DNA of 64,000 nt. Source: Psychrobacter sp. Pi2-52. Its GTDB lineage: Bacteria > Pseudomonadota > Gammaproteobacteria > Pseudomonadales > Moraxellaceae. The stretch covers positions 59,337 through 123,336 of the forward strand of contig NZ_CAJHBS010000007.1 in NCBI RefSeq assembly GCF_904846705.1, written 5' to 3'. Numbering within the stretch: the first letter of the stretch is position 1; every line of letters starts with the position of its first letter. Position numbers and translations under genes: made by a program. Shown piece after piece: positions 34,697 to 43,655 of the stretch. The notes beneath the pieces were generated by a model. It was given only the letters and a program-made list of their open reading frames with translations, was not told the DNA's origin and did not search any database.

Positions 34697-35911
34697 ATGA
34701 ACCGCATATTACCATCTAGAATTATAGGGCTAGTTATCATAGCGAGTAGTGCGATTTACGCAGGCTGCGCATCAACTGAAAACAGCTCTACTGTAAAGAA
34801 CACAACTGCCGCTAACCCATATGCACCGACTACACCAGGATTGGCAGTAGCCACGGTAGCGGGTGGGTGTTTTTGGTGTGTTGAAGCAGGTTATGAAAAA
34901 ATCCCGGGCGTGGTAGAAGTAGTGTCTGGCTATACGGGTGGCACCGCTGAAAACCCAACCTACAAGCAGGTGTCAGCAGGTGGTACTGGGCATACCGAGG
35001 CAGCGCAGGTGTATTATGACCCTAAGAAGATTACTTACAATGGCATAGTACAGGCGTTATGGAGAATCGCTGACCCCACTGACGATCAAGGACAGTATGT
35101 TGATCGCGGTACACAGTATCGTCCAGCAATTTTTTATAATAATGCGCAAGAAAAGCAAATTGCAGAAGCGGCCAAGCAATCACTGCAAGCCTCTGGTGTA
35201 TATGACAAGCCAGTAGTGATTGAGATTGTTCCTGCTAGCACTTTTTATCCTGCTGAAGAGTATCATCAAGATTACTACAAAAAGAACCCGATACGCTATA
35301 AAGCTTATACCTTCAATTCTGGTCGCTATCAATTTATCGAGAGTGTCTATGGTAAAAACTATGAGCTTGATTTTAGTAAGTTTACGCCCGAAGCAGATAG
35401 CACACAGCAAGTGACGTCAAATAACACATCAGATAGCAAAGTAAGCAAAGGTTTTAACCCAGAAACATTCGTGAAGCCTTCACAAGATGCGCTAAAGAAA
35501 TCCCTTAATGATATTCAGTACAAAGTCACACAAAAAGAAGGTACTGAGCGCGCTTTCGATAATGAGTACTGGGATAACAAAGAGCCTGGATTATATGTAG
35601 ACGTCGTATCTGGTGAGCCACTATATTCTTCGCGTGATAAATATAAATCTAGTACGGGCTGGCCGAGCTTTACTCGCCCATTGGATACGAGCTTAGTGGT
35701 TGAAAAGCCAGATCGAGGAATATTTGGAACCCGTACTGAAATTCGTAGCCGTTACGCGGACTCACACGTGGGCCATGTATTTGATGACGGTCCAGCACCG
35801 ACAGGTAAGCGCTATTGCATGAATTCAGCAGCGCTCCGCTTTATTCCACTGGCGCAGATGGAAGCTGCTGGTTATGGTGATTGGATAGATGATGTAAAAC
35901 CAGTTGGTTAG
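34697..35911 (+). CDS. msrAB: Exported bifunctional methionine sulfoxide reductase MsrA-MsrB
   Basis: Repairs both the S (MsrA) and R (MsrB) forms of methionine sulfoxide in proteins. The 404-residue chain has an N-terminal hydrophobic signal ending YAGC at 21-24, which may be a weak lipobox. The MsrA domain has the catalytic GGCFWC at 56-61. The MsrB domain (about 255-395) has [37 protein letters not shown] and the reactive Cys in RYCMN. The zinc-binding CxxC pairs of many MsrB proteins are absent. The arrangement is that of Neisseria PilB without the thioredoxin-like domain. Export suggests repair in the periplasm. Confidence 0.95.
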   Translation: MNRILPSRIIGLVIIASSAIYAGCASTENSSTVKNTTAANPYAPTTPGLAVATVAGGCFWCVEAGYEKIPGVVEVVSGYTGGTAENPTYKQVSAGGTGHTEAAQVYYDPKKITYNGIVQALWRIADPTDDQGQYVDRGTQYRPAIFYNNAQEKQIAEAAKQSLQASGVYDKPVVIEIVPASTFYPAEEYHQDYYKKNPIRYKAYTFNSGRYQFIESVYGKNYELDFSKFTPEADSTQQVTSNNTSDSKVSKGFNPETFVKPSQDALKKSLNDIQYKVTQKEGTERAFDNEYWDNKEPGLYVDVVSGEPLYSSRDKYKSSTGWPSFTRPLDTSLVVEKPDRGIFGTRTEIRSRYADSHVGHVFDDGPAPTGKRYCMNSAALRFIPLAQMEAAGYGDWIDDVKPVG

Positions 35912-35935
35912 TACTATTTTTTTATCGCTGGGCCA

Positions 35936-35970
35936 AATAAAAAGGACGCATATGATGCGTCCTTTTTATT
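35936..35970. terminator. Bidirectional terminator between msrAB and folE
   Basis: AATAAAAAGGACGCAT pairs with ATGCGTCCTTTTTATT around a three-base loop, with A and T tracts on both sides. It lies between convergent msrAB and folE. Confidence 0.92.
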
Positions 35971-36009
35971 TGGTTGTTATTCACAACAGCCTAATCAATT
36001 AATAGCCAA

Positions 36010-36621
36010 TTAAAACGCTGGCTGACGTTTAGGTACCGCACCCAAAAATTCATTACGGGCTTGATTGTTGTGTTGATATTCACCAAGCATCGCGGTACTA
36101 CGCGTGGTTGAATGTTGTTTGCTAACACCGCGCATCATCATACACATATGCGATGCATCCATGACGACTGCGACGCCGCGGCAGCCAGTAACATCCATAA
36201 TGGTCTGCGCAATCTGCTCACTTAGGTTTTCTTGTATTTGCAAGCGACGAGCAAACATATCAACGATACGGGCAAATTTTGACAGTCCCAGTACTTGGCC
36301 GTCAGGTAAGTAGCCGATATGAGCGACACCATGGAACGGTAGCATATGATGCTCACACAATGAATAAAACTCAATGTTCTGTACCAGTACTAGCTCGCGA
36401 TTGGCTGATGGAAACACAGCATCATTGACCACTTCATCTATACTTTGATGATAGCCTTGGGTCAGATGGGCAAAGGCCTTTGCAGCACGTACAGGCGTAT
36501 CTAGCAAACCCGGACGATCTAAGTCTTCGCCAGTTGAAGCAATCAGTTGGCGATAAGATTCGGTACTTTCTTTATAATCTGGGGTTATGATGGGGGTGTT
36601 ACTCATAAGTTTGGCAGCCAT
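36010..36621 (-). CDS. folE: GTP cyclohydrolase I
   Basis: Converts GTP to 7,8-dihydroneopterin triphosphate for folate synthesis. The 203-residue product has [19 protein letters not shown], the zinc-binding and catalytic [40 protein letters not shown] and the second metal region [19 protein letters not shown]. This is the zinc-dependent type I enzyme. Two candidate starts (MAAKL at 36621, MSNTP at 36606) differ by five codons; neither has a strong ribosome site. It is convergent with msrAB. Confidence 0.97.
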   Translation of the reverse strand: MAAKLMSNTPIITPDYKESTESYRQLIASTGEDLDRPGLLDTPVRAAKAFAHLTQGYHQSIDEVVNDAVFPSANRELVLVQNIEFYSLCEHHMLPFHGVAHIGYLPDGQVLGLSKFARIVDMFARRLQIQENLSEQIAQTIMDVTGCRGVAVVMDASHMCMMMRGVSKQHSTTRSTAMLGEYQHNNQARNEFLGAVPKRQPAF

Positions 36622-37147
36622 CCAAAATGTGGGTGTAGCTTAACGTTGAATCCTATCATGTGAGGACTCTTATAAAAATTGTGCAAGCTGGGAAGGGCTG
36701 TGATTATACTCGAAATCTGCTGAACTTCATACTGCTGTAGCTAGCAGTTGAGTCTTTAATCAATAAAGGGGTGCTTGGTACTCAGTCTGAACGATTATAG
36801 TGTTAATATTCGAAGTGCGATTTTTTCATGAAATAAGCAAACTACTATAGTCTGAGTATTTTATCTTGAAGTGTTGATGCTAAAATGTATTCTAGTAACT
36901 AGCGAAAAACTCTCATTGTCGATACTACTTCAAGCAATAAGTCGTTGTTAGGTATTTCTATTCTATTAGCTGTTTGTATTAGTCAGTCCAATAACAAGAA
37001 CCAAATACAGTTTACGACTGTTTACTTAAATTAATTCGTGTATAATAACTCATCTTTTCATTTGTACTATTTAGTAGTCTCAATCTTCTAATTACTCTAA
37101 ATAAATTCTTATTCTAAATCATCTCGATTGATTCAAAAGGAAATCTT
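36622..37147. other. Divergent promoter region of folE and fabI
   Basis: A 526-bp non-coding gap. A TATAAT at 37041-37046 lies about 100 bases before fabI and could be its -10 element, though no well-spaced -35 is clear. The last bases before fabI (AAAGGAAA) give the ribosome site. I see no long repeat, stable hairpin or open frame in the rest. Confidence 0.4.
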
Positions 37148-37957
37148 ATGCTACTGCAAGGACAACGATTTGTCGTAACTGGCATCGCAAGTAAACTCTC
37201 TATCGCTTGGGCTATTGCAGAAGCGCTACACCGCGAAGGCGCCTCACTGATACTGACTTATCCGAATGATAAAATCAAAAAGCGTGTGGACATGGCTGCC
37301 GAACAGTTCGAAGCGGATTTGGTGCTAGAGTGTGATGTCGCCTCTGATGAGTCGATTGCTGCTTGTTTTGAGCAAGTAACCGCGCATTGGGGTGATGGTA
37401 TTGATGGTGTGGTACACGCCATTGGTTTTGCCCCAATGGATCAGCTCGATGGTGACTTTGTCAATGCTACCACGCGTGAAGGCAGCCACATAGCACATGA
37501 TATTTCTAGCTACAGCTTTGTGGCATTGGCAAAAGCAGCTCGTGAGTTGCTTGCAATGCGTCATGGTTCTATGCTGACATTAACTTATGAAGGCAGTATC
37601 TCAGTATTGCCAAACTACAATGTCATGGGTATGGCAAAAGCCAGTCTTGAAGCCAGCGTGCGCTACTTAGCGACTTCTATGGGCGGCGAAGGTATCCGTG
37701 TCAATGCGATCTCAGCAGGTCCAATTCGCACGCTAGCTGCTAGTGGCATCAAATCATTCCGCAAAATGCTCGATATCAGCGAAAAAATCGCACCACTACA
37801 ACGTAATGTCAATCAGATGGAAGTAGGTAACGCAGCACTATTCCTATTATCTCCGTGGGCATCTGGTATCACGGGTGAGATCATGTTTGTTGATGCAGGT
37901 TTTAATACCGTCGCTATTAGTGAGCAGTTGATGATGCTGGATGAGCCAGCGCAATAA
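37148..37957 (+). CDS. fabI: Enoyl-ACP reductase
   Basis: The NADH-dependent last reduction of each fatty-acid elongation round, and the target of triclosan-type inhibitors. The 269-residue short-chain dehydrogenase has the FabI-type cofactor segment [28 protein letters not shown] and [16 protein letters not shown]. The [19 protein letters not shown] segment with the Y-x6-K arrangement follows, then [19 protein letters not shown]. It has its own terminator and is not with other fab genes. Confidence 0.97.
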   Translation: MLLQGQRFVVTGIASKLSIAWAIAEALHREGASLILTYPNDKIKKRVDMAAEQFEADLVLECDVASDESIAACFEQVTAHWGDGIDGVVHAIGFAPMDQLDGDFVNATTREGSHIAHDISSYSFVALAKAARELLAMRHGSMLTLTYEGSISVLPNYNVMGMAKASLEASVRYLATSMGGEGIRVNAISAGPIRTLAASGIKSFRKMLDISEKIAPLQRNVNQMEVGNAALFLLSPWASGITGEIMFVDAGFNTVAISEQLMMLDEPAQ

Positions 37958-38017
37958 TCATTTAAGTATTTTTTGCGTTGATGGTCATTACCAATGATTC
38001 ACTCAGCTATTGAAATT

Positions 38018-38046
38018 GAAAAGGCAGCCAATTGGCTGCCTTTTCT
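38018..38046 (+). terminator. fabI terminator
   Basis: GAAAAGGCAGCC and GGCTGCCTTTTC form a 12-bp perfect stem around AATT, 60 bases after the fabI stop. Confidence 0.9.
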
Positions 38047-38083
38047 CGTTATACTATGAGTCTTTTTGGCAGTAGACCTTTAG

Positions 38084-38791
38084 GTGACAAATATGATAAC
38101 CAAGTTACCAAAGTGGATATTGTGGGGTGGGGCAGTATTGGCATTTAGCGCCGGCTGCGTGAATACAACCGCATTGATGGGATTTGCCAATTTATCAGTC
38201 TCGCATGTCACCGGTAATGTCAGCTTGTTTGCAGCAGCTATCGCTTATTCAGACGCCCACAGTATTTTGTATATCGGAGCGCTTTTGCTGTCTTTTTTGG
38301 CAGGAGCGATATTGAGTGGTTTTGTCATTGGGCAGACATCCTTAACACTAGGCCGTCGTTACGGGCGTGCGCTATATTTTGAAGCAGCATTACTAATAGC
38401 TGCCTACTGGTTATATCAGCAGCATGACTATCTCGGACAATTGGCAGCAGCGATGGCCTGCGGATTACAAAACGCGATGGTAGCCACTTATAGTGGAGCA
38501 GTTATTCGCACAACTCATTTGACAGGACTGACATCCGATATGGGTGCAGCAATCGGTAACTGGCTTGCGGGTCGCTCCATTAGTAAGCCGACATTGGGCT
38601 TTCAAGCCATTATTTGGTATTGCTTCTGCGGTGGCAGTACAGTGGGGGCTTTTTTGTTTGCCAAAGTTAGCTATGATGCGCTGCTTGTACCCATCGCAAT
38701 CGTTCTAACAGCAGCATTTATATATAACTATGTCTCAGATCATCTGCCAGAGGTGAGAGAAACAAAACTAAAAAAGCGCTCATCATCATGA
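38084..38791 (+). CDS. YoaK/DUF1275 family membrane protein
   Basis: The 235-residue protein is almost entirely hydrophobic with about six membrane helices. Family features include ILWGGAVLAFSAGCVNTTALMGFANLSVSHVTGNVS near the N terminus and ACGLQNAMVATYSGAVIRTTHLTGLTSDMG in the middle. These segments are conserved in YoaK/DUF1275 proteins, whose biochemical role is unknown; transport is guessed from topology. It ends in a basic tail. A hairpin (AAGCGCT/AGCGCTT, 38774-38800) spans the stop codon and is followed by a T-rich stretch, so it probably serves as terminator. Confidence 0.85.
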   Translation: MTNMITKLPKWILWGGAVLAFSAGCVNTTALMGFANLSVSHVTGNVSLFAAAIAYSDAHSILYIGALLLSFLAGAILSGFVIGQTSLTLGRRYGRALYFEAALLIAAYWLYQQHDYLGQLAAAMACGLQNAMVATYSGAVIRTTHLTGLTSDMGAAIGNWLAGRSISKPTLGFQAIIWYCFCGGSTVGAFLFAKVSYDALLVPIAIVLTAAFIYNYVSDHLPEVRETKLKKRSSS

Positions 38792-38808
38792 CAAGCGCTT
38801 CTTATTTT
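38774..38808 (+). terminator. Probable terminator overlapping the yoaK-like stop codon
   Basis: AAGCGCT (38774-38780) pairs with AGCGCTT (38794-38800) around 13 bases, followed by CTTATTTTT. It is less strong than the other terminators here and overlaps the last coding bases. Confidence 0.55.
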
Positions 38809-38855
38809 TGCTGTTAATACTAGATAACTGGCTTTATCTGCCGTTCTGCCATCTT

Positions 38856-39020
38856 TTATTTTGCGCCTTCTTCTTGATGATCTTCATGCTCATGCATACC
38901 TTGCATCATATCTAGCGCTGAGTCGTCAGTACGCTGTTGATCTTCTTTGGCCAGACTATCTTGATTGATGTCTTTTGGCGCCATTTTTGTGGTTGCATCG
39001 GTTTTATTTGCATCTGTCAT
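38856..39020 (-). CDS. Small hypothetical acidic protein, 54 residues
   Basis: An open frame of 54 codons from ATG at 39020 to TAA at 38856, with AGAGGA eight bases before the ATG. The product runs MTDANKTDATTKMAPKDINQ at the start and has the tail DMMQGMHEHEDHQEEGAK. It is hydrophilic, without cysteine or membrane segment, and the end is rich in Met, His and Glu, which could bind metal. I do not recognise it. It is separate from both neighbours and lies convergent to the YoaK-like gene. The good ribosome site and codon content make it a probable real gene. Confidence 0.6.
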   Translation of the reverse strand: MTDANKTDATTKMAPKDINQDSLAKEDQQRTDDSALDMMQGMHEHEDHQEEGAK

Positions 39021-39410
39021 AGTGTCATTCCTCTTGTTTTTATTGATGATTATCTATCTAACCCTAAAATTATGTGGTATCGGTTTTTACTTGTATAGCC
39101 CCAAATGATGAATGTTTGAATGCTTTATGTAATTTTTATCAACCAAGGCGTCCATTCAAAGCAGTGAGAACAAAGTAGTGAGAGAGCTACTATTGAAAAA
39201 TCTCACAAAGTCGAGAGGTGATTATCATTAACGAATCAAACAGATATCCTAAAAAAACAAAATTAATCAAAATGTATTCATATATAAGTTATTCTGATAT
39301 GATATTTTCGCGCGTAATGTTCGCTATATGAATATCATGATGTCTTATAATAAGTGTGTGTTGCAATAATTTTGACTTCATACTCACTTTGGATGCGATA
39401 AGGATAATTT
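39021..39410. other. Intergenic region upstream of the DASS transporter
   Basis: About 390 AT-rich bases between the 54-codon gene and the transporter. It must hold both promoters, but I cannot point to convincing -35/-10 pairs. No repeat or hairpin stands out. Confidence 0.3.
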
Positions 39411-40832
39411 ATGTCAGAGAAAAAGCTGGATAGCCATATTCCTGATGATGGTAACGAGTATTTATTTACGGATACATTCCCAAAGGGAACGGGAAAAGGA
39501 TTGATCGTGGTCGCCATTGCGGCAATCATTAGTTTTATTATTTATAGTGTATTGCCATTTGAGGTCAGTGCTAACAAAGGGCTAGCAATGCTGTTTTTTA
39601 TCGGCGTGCTATGGCTCACTGAGGCGATACACGTCACTATCACTGCGATCTTGGTGGTTGTGGTTGGGACATTAATTGGCATTCCTGATTTTAATGCTGA
39701 AGTCGGTCTGCAAAGCTTTGCTAGTCCCATTATTTATCTCTTCTTTGGTGGTTTTGCCTTGGCGGCCGCGTTACATGTACAAAAGCTTGATAGAAAGATT
39801 GCGCTAAAAATTCTATCGTTGTCGGGCGGCAAGCTCAGTACAGCAGTATTTTTGATATTTGGTGTGACGGCATTCTTGTCCATGTGGATATCGAATACAG
39901 CGACAACGGCAATGATGCTCCCATTGGCACTCGGTATTTTAACGCAAGTTGATAGTAAAGAAGATCGCGGTACTTTTGTGTTTGTACTGCTTGGTATTGC
40001 TTATTCAGCAAGTTTGGGTGGTTTGGGCACGATTGTCGGCTCGCCACCAAATGCCATTGCTGCAAAAGCATTGGATATCGCATTTGTTGATTGGATGAAG
40101 TTTGGTATCCCAATGATGCTGATACTATTACCAGTACTGTTGGGTGCGATGTATTTGTATCTAAAGCCGAACCTAAACCGTACTATGCAGCTAGAGCAAG
40201 ATGAAATCATTCCTTGGACCAAAACCCGCCTATTAACAATTACTGTTTTCATTGTCACGGCAGCTAGCTGGATGTTGTCTAAACAAATTGGGGCTGCAGT
40301 TGGTATCGAAGATACAGATGCCGTTGTCGCGTTGCTTGCAGCAGTGGCGGTCGTGAGCTTGGGTCTAGTTTCTTGGAAACAGGTATCAGACAACACGGAT
40401 TGGGGCGTGCTCATGTTATTTGGTGGCGGTATTGCGCTATCAAATATCCTAAAAGTATCAGGTGCGTCATTAGTGTTAGGCGAGACGGTTGCTAATGGCT
40501 TACAAACAGCGCCACTATTGGTGGTGATGCTTGCAATCTCAGCCTTTATTATTTTCTTGACAGAGTTTGCATCAAATACGGCTTCAGCAGCGCTCTTAGT
40601 ACCTGTGTTTGTGGCAATTGCCGAGCATATGGGTATACCGAGTGAGGTCTTAGTACTTATTATTGGTATCGGTGCGTCTTGTGCCTTTATGCTACCAGTT
40701 GCTACGCCGCCGAATGCTATTGTGTTTGGTACAGGTTTGATCAAGCAAACAGAGATGATACGTACAGGTGTCATCCTTAATATTATCTCTACTATCATCG
40801 TTGGGTGTTGGGCATACTTTTTCTTACTGTAG
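39411..40832 (+). CDS. DASS-family (SLC13) sodium:anion symporter
   Basis: An inner-membrane transporter for di- or tricarboxylates, or sulfate, coupled to sodium. The 473-residue product has about 11-12 helices and the two repeated signature segments of the family, MWISNTATTAMMLPLAL with GTIVGSPPNAIAAKAL, and FASNTASAALLVPVFVAIA with LPVATPPNAIVFGTG. The paired SNT and SNT-like motifs form the sodium and carboxylate sites. The NAD-less length and sequence resemble bacterial succinate-type transporters more than sulfate types. It is monocistronic with a strong terminator. Confidence 0.92.
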   Translation: MSEKKLDSHIPDDGNEYLFTDTFPKGTGKGLIVVAIAAIISFIIYSVLPFEVSANKGLAMLFFIGVLWLTEAIHVTITAILVVVVGTLIGIPDFNAEVGLQSFASPIIYLFFGGFALAAALHVQKLDRKIALKILSLSGGKLSTAVFLIFGVTAFLSMWISNTATTAMMLPLALGILTQVDSKEDRGTFVFVLLGIAYSASLGGLGTIVGSPPNAIAAKALDIAFVDWMKFGIPMMLILLPVLLGAMYLYLKPNLNRTMQLEQDEIIPWTKTRLLTITVFIVTAASWMLSKQIGAAVGIEDTDAVVALLAAVAVVSLGLVSWKQVSDNTDWGVLMLFGGGIALSNILKVSGASLVLGETVANGLQTAPLLVVMLAISAFIIFLTEFASNTASAALLVPVFVAIAEHMGIPSEVLVLIIGIGASCAFMLPVATPPNAIVFGTGLIKQTEMIRTGVILNIISTIIVGCWAYFFLL

Positions 40833-40875
40833 TTAAATAACTCATGTAGACACAGTCATATGTACAAATGCTAAG

Positions 40876-40916
40876 AACCCCAATGTTCAAGACAAATTGA
40901 ACGTTGGGGTTTTTTA
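40876..40916 (+). terminator. Terminator of the DASS transporter gene
   Basis: AACCCCAATGTTCAA (40876-40890) pairs with TTGAACGTTGGGGTT (40897-40911) with one mismatch, followed by TTTTT. A strong 15-bp stem. Confidence 0.92.
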
Positions 40917-40987
40917 TGGCTTATCGTATGAGATAACGGTATAGAATGTTTATTATTAACGTCATCTTATTAAATGGATTTGATCAC

Positions 40988-41986
40988 ATGACACAGTACT
41001 TATTAAAAGCAACTGTTCTGATATTACTAGGCGCAATTGCCGTGTTAATGGCATTTATAGCAAAATATTGGGCACCTGATCGTACCATCGCTGAGTTAAA
41101 ACAATGGCAACTACCCAACAGCGAATTTATAGACATACAAGGTATGCAGGCGCATGTAGTGCAGTCAGCTAATTGTCATACACACCGTGGCGATGCAGCC
41201 GAAAAAAACCGACCCGAAACAATCGTTTTATTGCATGGTACATCGGCAAGTTTGCATACATGGGAGGGCTGGACCAAGGCGCTGTCTGATCAATACTGTG
41301 TCGTGAGCATGGATTTACCAGGGTTCGGTTTGACAGGTCCTTATGTGGACGAGAGCACACAATATAGCAGCGAAAATTATGCGGCGTTTGTCATTGAAGT
41401 ACTTAATCATTTGAAGCTGGACCGTGTCACGCTAGCTGGTAATTCATTGGGAGGCAAGGTAGCGTGGCGTACTGCAGCTTTGTATCCTGAGCGTGTCAAT
41501 CGATTGATATTGGTAGACTCAGTTGGTTATCCAGCAACCCCCAAACATATTCCTATTGGTTTTAAACTTGCTAAATATCCAGCGATGTCACCAATTTTAA
41601 ATCGCATCCTACCCAGAAGTGTTGTTGAGAAAAGCGTTTTAAGCGTGTATGCCGATGACAGCAAAGTCGATGAGGAGCTGATTAACAGATACTATGAATT
41701 GACCTTGCGCCAAGGCAACCGGCAAGCATTAAGTCGTCGCTTAAATGAGACTGACGATGAAAACGATCAAGCGCAAATAAAGCAGTTGGATATACCGACC
41801 TTAATCTTATGGGGTGCAAAAGATGACCTCATTCCTGTAGAAAACGCCGCGTTATTTCATAGAGACATACGTAATAGTCAGCTTAAGATATTTGATAACT
41901 TGGGTCATGTACCACATGAAGAAGATCCGTTAGCAACCGTTGACGTTGTAAAGCAGTTTTTAATTAGTGAGTCAGGAAATGGATAA
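40988..41986 (+). CDS. Membrane-anchored alpha/beta hydrolase
   Basis: An esterase- or lipase-type hydrolase of about 332 residues. An N-terminal hydrophobic helix (about residues 5-25) anchors it or acts as an uncleaved signal. The catalytic elements are the oxyanion segment VLLHGTSASLHTWEGW, the nucleophile elbow LAGNSLGGKVAWRTA, the acid region LILWGAKDDLIPV and the histidine in FDNLGHVPHEEDP. All three catalytic residues are present, but the substrate is unknown. I prefer the ATG at 40988 over one at 40946 because the latter adds a tail before the helix. It overlaps the next gene by 8 bases. Confidence 0.88.
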   Translation: MTQYLLKATVLILLGAIAVLMAFIAKYWAPDRTIAELKQWQLPNSEFIDIQGMQAHVVQSANCHTHRGDAAEKNRPETIVLLHGTSASLHTWEGWTKALSDQYCVVSMDLPGFGLTGPYVDESTQYSSENYAAFVIEVLNHLKLDRVTLAGNSLGGKVAWRTAALYPERVNRLILVDSVGYPATPKHIPIGFKLAKYPAMSPILNRILPRSVVEKSVLSVYADDSKVDEELINRYYELTLRQGNRQALSRRLNETDDENDQAQIKQLDIPTLILWGAKDDLIPVENAALFHRDIRNSQLKIFDNLGHVPHEEDPLATVDVVKQFLISESGNG

Positions 41987-42773
41987 CTTAGAAAAGAAAC
42001 AGATAACAACCATCGCTGCGATTTCAGATATTCATAGTAATGTCTACGCCCTTGAAGCTGTGCTTGCCGATATAAGATATCGAGATGTTGATCAGATTGT
42101 CAATCTTGGTGATATTTTATACGGGCCAATAGCACCTCATGCTACCTATGAGCTATTAATGGCAAATCGAGATGATATTATTACCATTAGAGGCAATCAG
42201 GATAGGCAGATTTATGAAGCCACTACGGCAGAAATTGCTAATAATCCAACCATGGGTTTTATTATCAAAGATCTCTCTAAAAAAGCGATTGAATGGATGC
42301 GGTCTTTACCATTTGATTTTCATGTAAGTGAGGATGTATACCTCTGCCACGGTTCGCCGACCGATGACATGATATATTTACTAGAGGATATCGAAACGGG
42401 TCAACCAATAGTGCGTAATGATGCGACTATATTGGCGTTACTTGATGGTATTGATAATGATGTTATCTTATGTGGTCATACACACATCCCGCGAACAGTA
42501 GTACTGTCGTCAGGACAAACTATTGTGAATAGTGGTAGCGTTGGCTATCCAGCTTACGAAGATGATTTACCTATTACTCATAAGATGCAAACGTATTCGC
42601 CTCATGCTAATTATGCTCTTATTAAGTGTATAGAGACTCAACAAGGTAAACATTGGCAAACTGAACATGTCAAGGTTGCTTATGACCATGAAGCAGCAGC
42701 AAATAGGGCTCTAAGAAACGGACGTGAAGACTGGGCATTTGCATTGAAGACGGGTAGAGTGATTCCAGTATGA
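41979..42773 (+). CDS. Calcineurin-like metallophosphoesterase
   Basis: A 264-residue YfcE/MJ0936-type phosphoesterase with the dimetal motifs AAISDIHSNVYALEAVL, VNLGDILYGP, IRGNQDRQIYE, LCHGSP and ILCGHTHIPR, followed by VNSGSVGYP. All metal ligands are in place. Such enzymes act on phosphodiesters, diadenosine polyphosphates or phosphoproteins; the target here cannot be told. The start lies inside the end of the alpha/beta hydrolase gene, indicating coupled translation. A GTG at 41967 is an alternative start. Confidence 0.9.
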   Translation: MDNLEKKQITTIAAISDIHSNVYALEAVLADIRYRDVDQIVNLGDILYGPIAPHATYELLMANRDDIITIRGNQDRQIYEATTAEIANNPTMGFIIKDLSKKAIEWMRSLPFDFHVSEDVYLCHGSPTDDMIYLLEDIETGQPIVRNDATILALLDGIDNDVILCGHTHIPRTVVLSSGQTIVNSGSVGYPAYEDDLPITHKMQTYSPHANYALIKCIETQQGKHWQTEHVKVAYDHEAAANRALRNGREDWAFALKTGRVIPV

Positions 42774-42858
42774 CAGTACTTAAAAACGTTCTATCCTAGC
42801 AATGACAGCATTACCTTTAGATTAACTATGGGTTTTTATTTAATAGAGATTACGTAAA

Positions 42859-43449
42859 ATGCTAACACTATATATGGTTCAATTGGGCGGCCGTCCTAAA
42901 GGCCGTCTGATTGAGCAACACGATATTTTTTTTGGCGCAGCCTATCAAGTGAGTGACTTGATAGGAGATATCAATGAACATTGGCCTGAGGTAAAAAATA
43001 AATGGCATATTGATTCGTATCGAGCGATTGCCAAAGTGGGTAGTTATGCCATCAAGTTAATTGAACCAAGTGAGCAAGTAAAGGCTGCTGCTGACTTAAG
43101 GTTATTCTTTATCAATCTAGGTGGCTATCAGCAGGACAGTTTTGAAGAATTCCATTATAAGCTACTCATCGTTGCACCTAACCAAGCTGACGCCATCAAA
43201 CAAGCAAAAAAAAGTGATTTTTATAAGCAGTTTACTTTTAAAGATGAAACGTCACCTTTTAATGCAGCTTCTCATATTGATGATAAGTTTGCAGTAGATA
43301 TAGATGATATATATAACGTAAACGATCTTATCTCCAATGTTCAGCTTTCGATTGAGCCTATTAGTGATACAGATGAGCTGAATGCTAAAGAAGACAAAGA
43401 GTACGTCGGCTATCTAAGCATCAAGAATTTAGAGAAATTAGCGCTATAA
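42859..43449 (+). CDS. DUF1543-domain protein
   Basis: A 196-residue soluble protein. The first ~55 residues (LYMVQLGGRPKGRLIEQHD, FFGAAYQVSDLIGDINEHWP) match the DUF1543 family. A second copy-like segment appears to begin around residue 80 (LRLFFINLGGYQQDSFEEFH), so the protein is probably two DUF1543 units in tandem. The function of the family is unknown. It follows the phosphoesterase by 85 bp on the same strand and may be in one operon with it. Confidence 0.8.
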   Translation: MLTLYMVQLGGRPKGRLIEQHDIFFGAAYQVSDLIGDINEHWPEVKNKWHIDSYRAIAKVGSYAIKLIEPSEQVKAAADLRLFFINLGGYQQDSFEEFHYKLLIVAPNQADAIKQAKKSDFYKQFTFKDETSPFNAASHIDDKFAVDIDDIYNVNDLISNVQLSIEPISDTDELNAKEDKEYVGYLSIKNLEKLAL

Positions 43450-43655
43450 TAGGTTTATCTAAATTTTATAAAAGTAACCCAATACACGCCTGATTAAATG
43501 AACTTAATGGATAGCTTAAGTTCGGATACGTTCTGTAATGTGTGATAGTTTCAGCATTATTGATACAAGAGCAATCAGGACTCGACTAACTTGAATCATA
43601 CCCCAATTAGCCCCATAATCTAACCACTTCTACATAATAAATAGCCTAAGCAAAT

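Noticed and set aside
40001..40798. Long open frame (265 codons) antisense to the DASS transporter
   Set aside because: It lies fully inside a certain gene, has Ile/Ser/Thr/Ala-rich sequence typical of a mirror frame, and no ribosome site or familiar motif.
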